Shown in pieces: positions 27,583 through 36,505 of a DNA stretch of 64,000 nucleotides; the stretch's first letter is position 1; the number at the start of each line of letters is the position of its first letter. The notes beneath the pieces are model-generated. The model worked only from the letters and a program-made list of their open reading frames with translations. It did no database searches and had not been told where the DNA came from. Position numbers and translations under genes: made by a program. The DNA is taken from positions 1 through 64,000 of the forward strand of contig NZ_JAJNDV010000012.1 of the NCBI RefSeq assembly GCF_021043375.1, given 5' to 3'. Source of the stretch: Sphingomonas sp. IC-56. GTDB lineage: Bacteria > Pseudomonadota > Alphaproteobacteria > Sphingomonadales > Sphingomonadaceae.

Positions 27583-28947
27583 TCAGCGCGAAGCCACCTG
27601 CATCCGGCCTTTGACCCAAGCCGCGACCTGGTCGCCGGCCTGTGCCCGCACGAAGCAGATGCCGCCCTTTGCTTTCACCTGACCGCATAGGGCTGCCGCG
27701 TCCTGGCGGGCGAAGCCGCCGACCGACAGGCGGTAGAAATTGCCCGCGCGGGTCGACACGTTCATGCCCTGCGGCGTCACACCGGTCAGCGCCGGCACCC
27801 GCCGCGCATAGCGCGCCCAGCCATCGCGGGCGACGGCAGCGTTTTCATACGCGCCGAGCTGGACGTAGTAATTGCCCGGCTGGCGCGTGGTCCGCGCCTC
27901 CGCCGGCTTCTGCGCGGTAGCCTTGGCCACGCGCACCGGCTTGGCCGCACGCGCGGGTTCCGCACGGATGGCAGCGGCACGCACCGGTGCGGCGGCAACC
28001 GGCTGCACCATTTCGGCGCGTGCACCGAATACCACTTGCGGCCCGGTGCCGGCGACCTGCACCGGCTCGGGTGCGGCTTCGACGGGTGCCTCGACCGGCG
28101 TGGCCTGCGCTACCACGGCAGGCGCATCGGCCGGCACGCCTGGCATGAACTGATCCACCGACGACGGCGCCGGTGCGGCGGCCGCTACGGCGATCCCGGG
28201 CTGCTGCGACAGTGCCAGCGCTACCGGCTGGCCGGCGTCCTGCACCGGGCGTACGTTGAGCAGCGAGGCGACCTGATCATAGGCATTGGTCGGGCGCGCG
28301 AACTGCATCCATTCGCCGATCCGCGTCTGCAGCTGGTCGGGCGACATGTCCATCGACGCAATCTCGGCGGCTTCCTTCCACCGCCCGGTCAGCGCCATGG
28401 CAAGCGCCAGGTTCTGGCGGGTCTTGGCGGTCGCACTTGCGTCGCGTGCCGCCGGCATCAGGATGTCGACCGCGGTCACCGGGTCGCCGGCCAGCGCAAA
28501 GGCCAGCCCCCGGTCGCTGGCTGGAATACGCTCGGCATTGGCCTGAAGCATCGACCGCGCGCCGGCCCAGTCGCCTTGGGCGATCTTGGCCAGCGAGAGG
28601 TTCAGTGCCACCGCGCCATCCTGCGGGTTGAGCGTCAGCGCATCGCTTAGCGCCTGCGCCGCCGACGCGAACCGCCCGGCGAGCAGGTAGGACTGGCCCA
28701 GCAGCGCGCGATACGCGGCGTTGGTGGGATCGTTCGCCACTGCCAGTTCGGCATGCTGCACGGCCGCGTCGCCCTGGCGCTTGGCCAGTGCCTTGCGCGC
28801 CGCCTTGGCTTCGCTCGCCGCCTTCTTGGCGCTGGGCGCATCGGCGGCGAAGGCCGAAATGGTCAGCCCCTGCGAAGCCAGGCCGGCAACGGCAATGCCG
28901 CCCAGTGCCAGCGCGGAAAATCCGAACTTGATCGTGCGGGTGTTCAT
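27583..28947 (-). CDS. exported TPR and SPOR domain protein
   Basis: A 454-residue protein with a signal peptide (MNTRTIKFGFSALALGGIAV onward, cleavage near AFA-A). TPR repeats follow (about 55-140, for example DPTNAAYRALLGQSYLLAGRF), then a long Ala/Pro linker (about 255-360) and a C-terminal SPOR domain (NYYVQLGAYENAAVARDGWA to the end). SPOR domains bind septal peptidoglycan stripped of stem peptides, so a division-site location is likely. It follows the parA and RHH genes on the same strand with 11 bases between, implying one operon. Confidence 0.85.
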   Translation of the reverse strand: MNTRTIKFGFSALALGGIAVAGLASQGLTISAFAADAPSAKKAASEAKAARKALAKRQGDAAVQHAELAVANDPTNAAYRALLGQSYLLAGRFASAAQALSDALTLNPQDGAVALNLSLAKIAQGDWAGARSMLQANAERIPASDRGLAFALAGDPVTAVDILMPAARDASATAKTRQNLALAMALTGRWKEAAEIASMDMSPDQLQTRIGEWMQFARPTNAYDQVASLLNVRPVQDAGQPVALALSQQPGIAVAAAAPAPSSVDQFMPGVPADAPAVVAQATPVEAPVEAAPEPVQVAGTGPQVVFGARAEMVQPVAAAPVRAAAIRAEPARAAKPVRVAKATAQKPAEARTTRQPGNYYVQLGAYENAAVARDGWARYARRVPALTGVTPQGMNVSTRAGNFYRLSVGGFARQDAAALCGQVKAKGGICFVRAQAGDQVAAWVKGRMQVASR

Positions 28948-28958
28948 GGTCCTGTCCT

Positions 28959-29549
28959 TCACCCCTTGACCTTGGCGGAGCCGACCTGGCGCGCGAGCGC
29001 CTCGACTTCGGTCAGGGTTTCGAGAAATTGATCGAGCGCCTGGCACACCAGCTGCTGTGCCGATCGGCGCGTCACCACCGACGCCAGGCGCAGCCGCAAA
29101 TGGCGGTCCTGGTCGAGGCGCAGCGTGAATGCCGCCTTGGTCTTTCGCGCGGAGACTTCGCGCGCGACCTGCGCAACCGCGTCGCTCGGCAACGCTGCCA
29201 CCGGCTCCGGCTTCGGCTTCGGCTCTGCCACGGGCTCGGGCGCAGCCTGTGCGAGCACTTCGACGACCGGCGCTTCTGCCTCTGCTTCTGCTCCCACCTG
29301 TGCCTGCGCGAACCGCTTGCCCAGCACGTCGCGCTGACGCAGCACGACTGGCTTGGGGGCCGCTACCGGCGCGGCGTCGGTTACTGGGTACAGGGTCTCG
29401 TCGCCCATGTCGTTCCAGCCCAGATCGTCCTGCGCTGTCGCCGGGTTCAATCCGACAAAGCCTTGCGGCCGCATCGCGGGGCGGGCCTGCCCCTTGCGGG
29501 CAAGCAGGTTGGAGGACAGCGAGGCCATCGGCTTGGGGTTGCTGATCAT
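28959..29549 (-). CDS. ParA-partner protein with C-terminal ribbon-helix-helix-like domain
   Basis: A 196-residue protein encoded 10 bases after a ParA-type ATPase. Residues 1-135 are low-complexity and rich in Ala, Pro, Glu and Gln. The last 60 residues (KAAFTLRLDQDRHLRLRLAS then VVTRRSAQQLVCQALDQFLETL) have the beta-helix-helix pattern of a ribbon-helix-helix DNA-binding fold. Such small partners commonly stimulate their ParA. The assignment rests on pattern and position, so function is inferred. Confidence 0.6.
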   Translation of the reverse strand: MISNPKPMASLSSNLLARKGQARPAMRPQGFVGLNPATAQDDLGWNDMGDETLYPVTDAAPVAAPKPVVLRQRDVLGKRFAQAQVGAEAEAEAPVVEVLAQAAPEPVAEPKPKPEPVAALPSDAVAQVAREVSARKTKAAFTLRLDQDRHLRLRLASVVTRRSAQQLVCQALDQFLETLTEVEALARQVGSAKVKG

Positions 29550-29559
29550 CGCTGCGCCC

Positions 29560-30273
29560 TCAGCTCACGACGCGGCGGCCAAAGCCGCTCGCCGGGCGGA
29601 CGGCACCGAACTGCGCCACTGCCGTGGGCGGAGTGAATACAGTGCGGCGGAAGTTCTTTTCCAGCCGGTCGCAGATATAGGTCCACAGCGCCGTAACTTC
29701 GGCGGCGGACTTGCCGCGCGGATCGGTTTCCATGACGGTGCGGCCATCGATCATCGACGCGGCGAAATCGGTGCGGTGATGCAGGGTGATCGGTGCCACC
29801 GTGCCATGCTGCGACAGCGCCACCGCCGCTTCGGAGGTGATGCGCGCCTTGGCAGTCGCGGCGTTCACGACGAAGATCAGCGGCTTGCCCGCGCGCTCGC
29901 ACAGGTCGACCGTCGCGCCCACGGCGCGCAGGTCGTGCGGGCTTGGACGCGTTGGGATCACGATCAGTTCGGCCACCTGGATCACGCTCTGGATCGCCAT
30001 GGTGATGGCCGGCGGCGTGTCGATCACGGCCAGCTTGAAACCCTGCTGGCGCAGCACCTCCAGATCGGCGGCGAGCCGCCCGACCGTGGTCTGCGCAAAG
30101 GCAGGCAGATCGCTGTCGCGTTCGTTCCACCAGTCGGACAGCGATCCTTGCGGATCGATGTCGATCAGGACCACGGGTCCGTGACCAGCCAGCTGTGCCT
30201 GCACCGCCAGGTGCCCGCTCAACGTGGTCTTGCCGGACCCGCCTTTCTGCGATGCCATCGCCAGAACGCGCAT
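29560..30273 (-). CDS. ParA/MinD-family ATPase
   Basis: A 237-residue deviant-Walker ATPase. Walker A is ASQKGGSGKTT (residues 7-17), the signature DIDPQGSLSDWW is at about 37-48 and Walker B-like VIDTPPA follows. It ends with a basic tail. The ATG at 30273 is chosen because the frame upstream has no ParA similarity. ParA proteins position DNA or protein cargo on the nucleoid. This one is not beside parB and does not start like MipZ; its partner is the RHH-like gene just downstream, with SPOR proteins on both sides. Confidence 0.88.
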   Translation of the reverse strand: MRVLAMASQKGGSGKTTLSGHLAVQAQLAGHGPVVLIDIDPQGSLSDWWNERDSDLPAFAQTTVGRLAADLEVLRQQGFKLAVIDTPPAITMAIQSVIQVAELIVIPTRPSPHDLRAVGATVDLCERAGKPLIFVVNAATAKARITSEAAVALSQHGTVAPITLHHRTDFAASMIDGRTVMETDPRGKSAAEVTALWTYICDRLEKNFRRTVFTPPTAVAQFGAVRPASGFGRRVVS

Positions 30274-30332
30274 GAAGCCTAGATCCCTTGGTAAGTGCAG
30301 CCTCCCCAATGCCATGGCGTGCGATAAGAACA

Positions 30333-30419
30333 GGTTAACGGGGTCCACTCGCGCGGCTTGGCAGCCGCCGAACCATGGATAAGGAAATCTTTGCCAAATC
30401 CCGGTTAACTGGCATTTTA
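30333..30419. promoter_or_regulatory. divergent control region of parA and the Sel1-SPOR gene
   Basis: The 210-base spacer contains two GGTTAAC motifs (30333-30339 and 30403-30409). The second sits in TTAA-N7-TTTA (30405-30419), one base from the CtrA consensus TTAA-N7-TTAA. Shared control of the two transcripts by the cell-cycle regulator is possible but only inferred. Confidence 0.35.
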
Positions 30420-30483
30420 GGAACAAGGCGTCGGCACGCGTGCCACAATGGTGGCGGTCCGGGCCTGTGGGGTGGACTAAGTG

Positions 30484-31437
30484 ATGAAGCTCTTGCCGAT
30501 GCTTGTGGCCGCTGCTGGCCTGCTCGTGGCTGCGCCGGTGCTTGCCCAGGATGATGCCGTAAAGGCGGGCGTCGATGCGTATGAGCGCGGCGATTACCGC
30601 ACAGCGGTGGATCGCTGGCGTGGCGCCGCCACCGCGGGCAATGCCGATGCGCAGTTCAACCTGGGCCAAGCGTATAAGCTGGGCCGTGGCGTGCCCGTCG
30701 ATCTGGCGATGGCAGAACAATGGTATGGCCGCGCGGCGCGCCAGGGCCATGAACAGGCCGAGGCCAATTACGGCCTCGCCTTGTTCGAGAATGGCCGGCG
30801 CAGCGAGGCACTGTCCTGGCTCGAGCGCGCGGTCGCGCGTGGCGACGCCCGTGCGCAATATGTCCTCGGCATCATGCTGTTCAACGGCGACGGCGCGACC
30901 AAGGATTGGGTGCGCGCCTATGCGCTGACCGTGCGCGCGTCGCAGGCCGGGCTCGACGCCGCGTCCAAGGCGCTGGCGCAGATGGACAAATATGTGCCGC
31001 TCGATGATCGGCAAAAGGGCCAGGCGCTCGCCCGCCGCATGGAACAGGATTACAGCCGAGGTCCCCGCCCGCTTCCGCCCGTGCAGGTCGCAGAGACGGA
31101 AGCCCCAGTCCGCACCCCCCCGCCGCGCGCTTCATCGCCGCGGCCGGCGCCGGTGACCGCCAAGCCTGAAGCTGAGCGCCCGGCCCCGGCTCGCCCTGCA
31201 GCCACGCGCCCGGCACCCGCGCGGGACGGTGGCTGGCGCGTCCAGGTCGGCGCGTTCGGCGATCCTGGCAACGCGCGCAGGCTCTGGTCACAGGTCTCGG
31301 GCCGCTTCGCCGGACGCCAGCCTTATTACGTGAAGGCCGGCAGCCTCACCAAGCTGCTGGTCGGTCCGTATGGCTCGCGCGCTGAGGCCGCCGCCGCCTG
31401 TGGCCGGGTCAGCCCGTGCGTGCCGGTCGCGCGCTAA
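30484..31437 (+). CDS. exported Sel1-repeat and SPOR domain protein
   Basis: A 317-residue protein with a signal peptide (MKLLPMLVAAAGLLVAAPVLA-Q). Several Sel1-like repeats follow (GNADAQFNLGQAYKLGRGVP near 55-74; GDARAQYVLGIMLFNGDGAT near 120-139), then a Pro/Ala linker and a C-terminal SPOR domain (GGWRVQVGAFGDPGNARRLW onward). It probably binds septal peptidoglycan. It is transcribed divergently from parA. The downstream minus-strand protein of the same module has TPR plus SPOR, so two related septal proteins flank this ATPase. Confidence 0.87.
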   Translation: MKLLPMLVAAAGLLVAAPVLAQDDAVKAGVDAYERGDYRTAVDRWRGAATAGNADAQFNLGQAYKLGRGVPVDLAMAEQWYGRAARQGHEQAEANYGLALFENGRRSEALSWLERAVARGDARAQYVLGIMLFNGDGATKDWVRAYALTVRASQAGLDAASKALAQMDKYVPLDDRQKGQALARRMEQDYSRGPRPLPPVQVAETEAPVRTPPPRASSPRPAPVTAKPEAERPAPARPAATRPAPARDGGWRVQVGAFGDPGNARRLWSQVSGRFAGRQPYYVKAGSLTKLLVGPYGSRAEAAAACGRVSPCVPVAR

Positions 31438-31483
31438 ACGTAAATCATTGCGTGAACGCGCAGCTTCTGTAACGCTCGCTTCC

Positions 31484-32269
31484 ATGAACAGCCACGCGCT
31501 TCCGGCCGCTTTTGCAGCAGCCTTCGCCCTCCTCGCCCCCGGGCTCGCCCATGCGCAGGAGCAGCAGGAGTCGCGCCGCTTCCGCCTGGCACTGGGCCCG
31601 CAACTGGTGCCGAGCTATCCGGGTTCGGACGAGCACAATCTGCGCCCGCTGATCGACGTGTCGCGGGCAGATGCCGGCGAGACGTTCGACTTTGAAGCGG
31701 CTGACGAGAACATCAACATCCCGCTGCTCCGCGACGGCAACTTCGCTTTCGGCCCCGCCGCCAATTTCGAGGGCAGCCGCCGCCGCGAGGAAGTAGGCGC
31801 GCCCATCGACGAGGTCGGCGTCTCCTTCGAGCTGGGCGGTTTCGCCCAGGCCTGGATCACGCCGCAGCTGCGCGCCTATGGCGAGGTGCGCCAGGGCGTC
31901 ACCGGCCATCGCGGGTTGGTCAGCAACATCAACGTCGATTACGTGGTGCGCGACGCTGACCGCTGGCTCTTCTCGATCGGACCGCGGGTTTCGATTTCAG
32001 ACGGCAAGTATCAGCGCGCCTATTTCAGCGTCGATGGGCGCGAATCGGCGGCGACCGGGCTGCCGCAGTTCCGTCCCGATGGCGGCGTCCATGCGGTGGG
32101 CGCCAGCGCCACGGGCCTGTACCAGCTGACCGACCGCTGGGGCGTCTATGGCTATGTGAAGTATGACCGGCTGGTCGCCGATGCTGCCGACTCGCCGATC
32201 ACCCGCGCCTATGGCTCGCGCAACCAGCTCTCGGGCGGCGTGTCGCTCAGCTTCACCTTCAACCGCTGA
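31484..32269 (+). CDS. MipA/OmpV-family outer-membrane protein
   Basis: A 261-residue protein with a signal peptide (cleavage near AHA-Q) and an outer-membrane beta-barrel of the MipA/OmpV family. Signs are alternating aromatic strands, YPGSDEHNLRPLIDVS at about residues 44-59 and a C-terminal ending SLSFTFNR. In E. coli MipA links murein hydrolase and synthase; that role may not carry over. Start is the ATG after TTCC at 31484. Confidence 0.83.
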   Translation: MNSHALPAAFAAAFALLAPGLAHAQEQQESRRFRLALGPQLVPSYPGSDEHNLRPLIDVSRADAGETFDFEAADENINIPLLRDGNFAFGPAANFEGSRRREEVGAPIDEVGVSFELGGFAQAWITPQLRAYGEVRQGVTGHRGLVSNINVDYVVRDADRWLFSIGPRVSISDGKYQRAYFSVDGRESAATGLPQFRPDGGVHAVGASATGLYQLTDRWGVYGYVKYDRLVADAADSPITRAYGSRNQLSGGVSLSFTFNR

Positions 32270-32292
32270 GCGCATCCGCTTAAGGGGAGGCG

Positions 32293-33072
32293 ATGGACCT
32301 CCCCTTCCAACTCATCGCCGGCCTGGCCGCGGTCGCCTTTGTCGCCGGCTTTATCGACGCGCTGGCCGGCGGCGGGGGCTTGCTGACGCTGCCCGCACTG
32401 CTCGCCGCGGGCATCCCGCCGGTTTCGGCGATCGCCACCAACAAGCTCCAGAGCAGCTGCGGCACCGGCGGCGCGTTCCTCGCCTTCGCGCGCAAGGGGC
32501 ATATCGACTTCCGCCGCTTCCGCGTTCCCGCGCTCTGCGTGTTCCTCGGCTCCGCACTCGGCGCGTATGTGCTCCAGTCGGTGGATTCGTCCTTCCTCTC
32601 CGCGCTGATGCCGCTGCTGCTGGTCGCGATGGCGCTCTATTTCCTGCTCGCCCCGCGCATGAGCGAGGAGGACCGCCACGCCCGCCTGGGCCCGGTGGCG
32701 CTGCTGCTCCTGCTCGCCGCGATCGGCTTCTATGACGGGTTCTTCGGCCCCGGGACCGGATCGTTCTTCACCACCGCGCTGGTCGCGCTGGCAGGGCTTG
32801 GCCTGGTCCGCGCGATTGCGCATGCCAAGTTCCTGAACTTCGCCAGCAACATCGCCGGGCTGCTGGTGCTGATCGTGTCGGGCAAGGTGCTCTGGATCCT
32901 GGGCCTCGCCATGGCCGCAGCCTCCGTGGCGGGCAATCAGCTCGGCGCGCACTCCGCAATGCGCTTCGGCGGCCGGGGCGTGCGCCCGTTGCTCGTAATC
33001 ATGTCGCTGGCCCTCACCGCCAGGCTGCTCGCCAACCCCGCCAACCCGCTGCGGATCTGGCTGGGCTACTGA
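32293..33072 (+). CDS. TSUP-family permease (TauE/SafE)
   Basis: A 259-residue inner-membrane protein with about eight hydrophobic helices and the TauE/SafE family signatures GFIDALAGGGGLLTLPALL (residues 19-37) and FYDGFFGPGTGSFF (about 144-157). Members export or import sulfite, sulfoacetate or other organic anions. The substrate cannot be told. It overlaps the convergent ExoD gene by seven bases. Confidence 0.87.
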   Translation: MDLPFQLIAGLAAVAFVAGFIDALAGGGGLLTLPALLAAGIPPVSAIATNKLQSSCGTGGAFLAFARKGHIDFRRFRVPALCVFLGSALGAYVLQSVDSSFLSALMPLLLVAMALYFLLAPRMSEEDRHARLGPVALLLLLAAIGFYDGFFGPGTGSFFTTALVALAGLGLVRAIAHAKFLNFASNIAGLLVLIVSGKVLWILGLAMAAASVAGNQLGAHSAMRFGGRGVRPLLVIMSLALTARLLANPANPLRIWLGY

Positions 33073-33665
33073 GCGCCGCCCGATCCGAGCATCCCAACAC
33101 CGACGCCGACCGCAACCAGCGTCAGCACCATTGCCACGATCATCAACAGCCCGTCACGCACGAGCAGCGCCAGCCCGAACGCGGCGATCGCCGCCATCGG
33201 CGCGGTGGTGGCAAAGGGCAGCAGCTCCAGCGGCGGCACCGTGCAGGCCAGCAGGATGCACGCCCCCGCCGCCACCCGCACGAAGGGCCCCTTGGTCAGC
33301 GCCGGCAAGCGCCCGTGGAACCATCGGTCCATGAACCGCGCCAGCCCGCGCAGCTTGCCTGTCGCCTTGCACACCTTCTCGCTCGACAGCGCGCGGTTGG
33401 ACAGGAATTTGGGCAGCCACAAATGCTTGCGCCCGAGCACGATCTGCACCGCGATCAGCACGATCACGAGGGCGATCGCGGTCGGAAAGCCCGGAATACC
33501 GCCAAGCGGCGAGATCTCCACCAGCGCCGGTACCAGCAGGAACGGCCCCTGGCTGCGGTTGCCCAGTGCCTCGACCACGTCGCCGAGTGAAACCTTGTCG
33601 TCCTCGTTCGCCAGCTCCTCCAGCCGGTCCAGGATATCGCCTACGCTCTTGGGATCTTCCGCCAT
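33066..33665 (-). CDS. ExoD-family membrane protein
   Basis: A 199-residue protein of the ExoD family, linked in rhizobia to exopolysaccharide production and alkaline tolerance. Signs are SLGDVVEALGNRSQGPFLLV (about 25-44), GIPGFPTAIALVIVLIAVQI and several C-terminal membrane segments. I start at MAEDPKSVGD; the extension to 33950 overlaps the divergent xylanase and does not look coding. Role here is inferred. Confidence 0.83.
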   Translation of the reverse strand: MAEDPKSVGDILDRLEELANEDDKVSLGDVVEALGNRSQGPFLLVPALVEISPLGGIPGFPTAIALVIVLIAVQIVLGRKHLWLPKFLSNRALSSEKVCKATGKLRGLARFMDRWFHGRLPALTKGPFVRVAAGACILLACTVPPLELLPFATTAPMAAIAAFGLALLVRDGLLMIVAMVLTLVAVGVGVGMLGSGGAQ

Positions 33666-33794
33666 GCGCGAAGAAACAGCACGCCTGCGAAACGGTTCCG
33701 CGCCTCCAGGGCAGCAGCGACGGGCAGCCTGCCCTTCAATAGATAGAACCGGGCGTGCCGCCATGCTAATCCCGGCCCATCTGCGGAGAGCCCC

Positions 33795-34457
33795 ATGTCT
33801 GTTTTCGTCAAAGCCGCCCTGGTGGCGATCGCCACCCTTGCCGTCGTAGCTGACACCCGCACCGTTTGCAGCAACGCCACGGGCATGCATCAGGGCCGCT
33901 TCTTCACCTTCTGGCACGACACCGGGTCCGGCTGCATGACGCTGGGGCAAAGCGGCGCCTACACGGTCAAATGGGATTTGGGTGAGCGCGGAAACCTTGT
34001 CGCCGGCACGGGTTGGAAGACCGGATCACTCGACCGCGTCGTGCGCTACACCGCGCGCGCCTTTGAGCCGGGCAGGAACGGCTATCTCACGCTCTATGGC
34101 TGGTCGACCGACCCGCTGATCGAATATTATGTCGTCGACAGCTGGGGCACGCAGTTCACCCCGCCTGGGCCAGAGGCGGTTCCGCTTGGCGAAGTGACCA
34201 GCGACGGCGGCACCTACCGCATCTACCGTACACAGCGGGTCAATCAGCCCTCCATCGCAGGCACTGCGACCTTCTACCAATATTGGAGCGTGCGAACCGC
34301 CAAGCGGCCGCTGGGCACACCGCAAACCATCACCTTCGCCAACCATGTCGCCGCATGGCGCAAGCATGGCCTGAAGCTCGGCACCATGAACTATCAGGTG
34401 CTGGCGACCGAAGGCTTCGGAAGCACCGGCCGGTCCGACATCCGCTTAGCGAATTGA
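33795..34457 (+). CDS. GH11-family endo-1,4-beta-xylanase
   Basis: A 220-residue secreted jelly-roll xylanase. A signal peptide covers about residues 1-20. The thumb and cleft motifs are present: YTVKWDLGERGNLVAGTGW, then YGWSTDPLIEYYVVDSWG with the nucleophile Glu (E110), and NYQVLATEGFGSTGRSDI with the acid/base Glu (E206). There is no carbohydrate-binding module. GH11 enzymes cleave internal xylan bonds. It stands alone between exoD and serB. Confidence 0.87.
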   Translation: MSVFVKAALVAIATLAVVADTRTVCSNATGMHQGRFFTFWHDTGSGCMTLGQSGAYTVKWDLGERGNLVAGTGWKTGSLDRVVRYTARAFEPGRNGYLTLYGWSTDPLIEYYVVDSWGTQFTPPGPEAVPLGEVTSDGGTYRIYRTQRVNQPSIAGTATFYQYWSVRTAKRPLGTPQTITFANHVAAWRKHGLKLGTMNYQVLATEGFGSTGRSDIRLAN

Positions 34458-34497
34458 TCGAAGCGGCAGGCCCGGCAGCTGCAACTCGGCCTGCCCG

Positions 34498-35391
34498 CTA
34501 CCGCACCCATTCCCGCATCGGCAGCCCTTGCGCCCAAAGCAGCGCATGCAGCGGCGCATGGTCGAGCCGCACCCCTGCGGCGGCCGCCACAATCGGCTTG
34601 GCGCGATACGCCACGCCCATCCCGGCGCGGCGGATCATTGCCAGGTCGTTGGCCCCGTCGCCGACCGCCAACGCCGCTTCCGCGGTCAGGGCGCGCTCGG
34701 TCAGCGCGTTCACCAGCGTGGTTTCCTTGGTAGCGCTGTCGACGATCGGCTTGGCCACGGTGCCCGTCAGCGTGCCCCCATCGATCTCCAGCCGGTTGGC
34801 GATCACCCGCTCGAAGCCCAGCCGCTCGCCCACCGGCTCTGCAAAGCGCGTGAAGCCGCCTGAAACCAGGACGGTCAGGCTGCCGCGCGCGCGCATCGTC
34901 TTCACCAGTGTCTCGGCGCCGGGTGACAGCTGCACCCGCTCGGCCAGGCAGCGGTCGATCGCTGCCTCGTCCAAATCCTTGAGCAGCGCCACCCGCGCGT
35001 CCAGCGCCGCGGCGAAGTCCAGTTCGCCGCGCATGGCCCGCTCGGTCACCTTGGCCACTTCGGCCTTGATCCCAGCATAGTCGGCCAGCTCGTCGATGCA
35101 TTCGACGGTGATCATGGTCGAATCCATGTCGGCGACCAGCAGCTTCTTCTCGCGCCCGGCTGCACCCTGAACGATCACATCGGTGGCAGCGAACGCACCT
35201 TCCAATGCCGCCCGCGCGGCTTGCGGCTGCGACGCAAAGCGCAGGTCCGCCGCCTGTCCCGCATCGATCCAGTCCCAGCCCTGGGGAGCGCATCCAGCGC
35301 TCGCCAGCCGGTCGGATGCTTCCTGAAGCTGCCCAGCGGAGAGACCGTCTGCTATCAACGTCGCGATGTACACACCGAGCTCCTTATTCAT
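34498..35391 (-). CDS. serB: phosphoserine phosphatase
   Basis: Last step of serine synthesis. The 297-residue protein has an N-terminal ACT-like region (1-80) and a HAD core: DMDSTMI (D88 nucleophile, D90 acid/base), [11 protein letters not shown] and [11 protein letters not shown] start at [10 protein letters not shown]. The same frame runs far upstream to 36072, but that part overlaps miaA on the other strand and is a shadow. It is divergent from miaA across a repeat-containing spacer. Confidence 0.93.
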   Translation of the reverse strand: MNKELGVYIATLIADGLSAGQLQEASDRLASAGCAPQGWDWIDAGQAADLRFASQPQAARAALEGAFAATDVIVQGAAGREKKLLVADMDSTMITVECIDELADYAGIKAEVAKVTERAMRGELDFAAALDARVALLKDLDEAAIDRCLAERVQLSPGAETLVKTMRARGSLTVLVSGGFTRFAEPVGERLGFERVIANRLEIDGGTLTGTVAKPIVDSATKETTLVNALTERALTAEAALAVGDGANDLAMIRRAGMGVAYRAKPIVAAAAGVRLDHAPLHALLWAQGLPMREWVR

Positions 35392-35407
35392 ACGGCGCCC
35401 CCCGACC

Positions 35408-35492
35408 CCATTCGACCTGAGCTCGTCGAAGGGCCGTCCTTGCGCCGCACCCGCGAAGAAGAACGGTGCTTCGACAAGCTCAGCACGAACGG
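35408..35492. repeat. inverted repeat pair (TGAGCTYGTCGAAG type) between serB and miaA
   Basis: Left arm 35408-35431 (CCATTCGACCTGAGCTCGTC...) and right arm 35469-35492 (...GACAAGCTCAGCACGAACGG) are imperfect reverse complements. The right arm ends at the miaA ribosome binding site. The CTGAGCTTGTCGAAG core is a widespread intergenic repeat type in proteobacteria. It occupies most of the 111-base divergent spacer. Confidence 0.65.
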
Positions 35493-35502
35493 AGGTGAGG
35501 AG

Positions 35503-36426
35503 GTGACCCCCTCGCTCCCAACGGTCGCGCTCATCGCAGGGCCGACCGCCAGCGGCAAGTCCGCGCTCGCACTGGCGCTGGCGCACAAGCATCGCGGCAC
35601 CGTGATCAACGCGGATTCGATGCAGGTCTACGCCGATCTGCGCATCCTCACCGCTCGCCCCAGCGCCGAGGAAGAAGCGCAAGTCCCCCACCGCCTGTTC
35701 GGCCATGTCGACGGCGCCGACGCCTATTCCGCCGCGCGCTGGGCCGCCGAAGCGCGCGCGGCGATCGCGCAAGCGCATGCACAGGACCGGCTGCCGATCC
35801 TGGTCGGCGGCACCGGCATGTATCTGCGCACGCTGCTCGACGGCATCGCCCCGGTGCCTGAGATCGACCCCACCATCCGCACCGAAGTCCGCGCGCTGCC
35901 GGTTGCCGAAGCGCATGCCCAGCTCCAGGCGCTCGACGCGCCAGCCGCCGCGCGCCTCAATCCCGCCGACACCACTCGCATCGCGCGCGCGCTCGAAGTC
36001 GTCCGCTCGACCGGCAAGCCGCTCGCCGCTTGGCAGGCCGACCGGCATGGCGGCATCGCCGGCGAGATACACCTCGCCCCGCTAATCCTGCTGCCGGACC
36101 GCGACTGGCTGGGGGAACGGATCGACCGCCGCTTCCGGATCATGGTGGATGCGGGCCGTGACGAAGCTGCCGCGCTGCTCGCGCGCACCGACATCCCCGA
36201 CGACGCTCCGATCCTGCGCGCGATCGGGGTGCCGGAGATGCGGGCGCTGCTTGCCGGCGACATCGATGAGGAGACGGCGGTCGCGCATGGCGCCCTGGCC
36301 AGCCGCCAGTACGCAAAGCGCCAATATACCTGGTTCCGCCGCCAGCCACCTGCCAGCTGGCCGCGCGTATACGAGACAGAAACAAACAGGCTCATGGACC
36401 AATTTGAAAGATTATTGTCTATATAA
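35503..36426 (+). CDS. miaA: tRNA dimethylallyltransferase
   Basis: Adds the isopentenyl group to A37 of tRNAs reading UNN codons. The 307-residue protein has the P-loop AGPTASGKS (about residues 12-20), [33 protein letters not shown] and the C-terminal [14 protein letters not shown]. It starts at a GTG with GGAGG seven bases upstream. The last ten codons are unusually AT-rich for this genome (see findings) and lie directly before the ilvB control region. Confidence 0.93.
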   Translation: MTPSLPTVALIAGPTASGKSALALALAHKHRGTVINADSMQVYADLRILTARPSAEEEAQVPHRLFGHVDGADAYSAARWAAEARAAIAQAHAQDRLPILVGGTGMYLRTLLDGIAPVPEIDPTIRTEVRALPVAEAHAQLQALDAPAAARLNPADTTRIARALEVVRSTGKPLAAWQADRHGGIAGEIHLAPLILLPDRDWLGERIDRRFRIMVDAGRDEAAALLARTDIPDDAPILRAIGVPEMRALLAGDIDEETAVAHGALASRQYAKRQYTWFRRQPPASWPRVYETETNRLMDQFERLLSI

Positions 36427-36505
36427 AGCTTGACGCGCAGTTTTCGTGCAGCTAGCAGGCCGCTCCCGCAGCCTTGCTGCACACGCGAACGCAAAGGAAG
36501 CCACA

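Noticed and set aside
27324..27600. tRNA-Arg as an integration site for a genomic island
   Set aside because: I saw no integrase and no repeat of the tRNA 3' end in the window; flanking genes are ordinary chromosomal ones.
35392..36072. N-terminal extension of serB to 36072
   Set aside because: It lies wholly opposite miaA and the repeat. SerB homology starts at [10 protein letters not shown], so the longer frame is a shadow.
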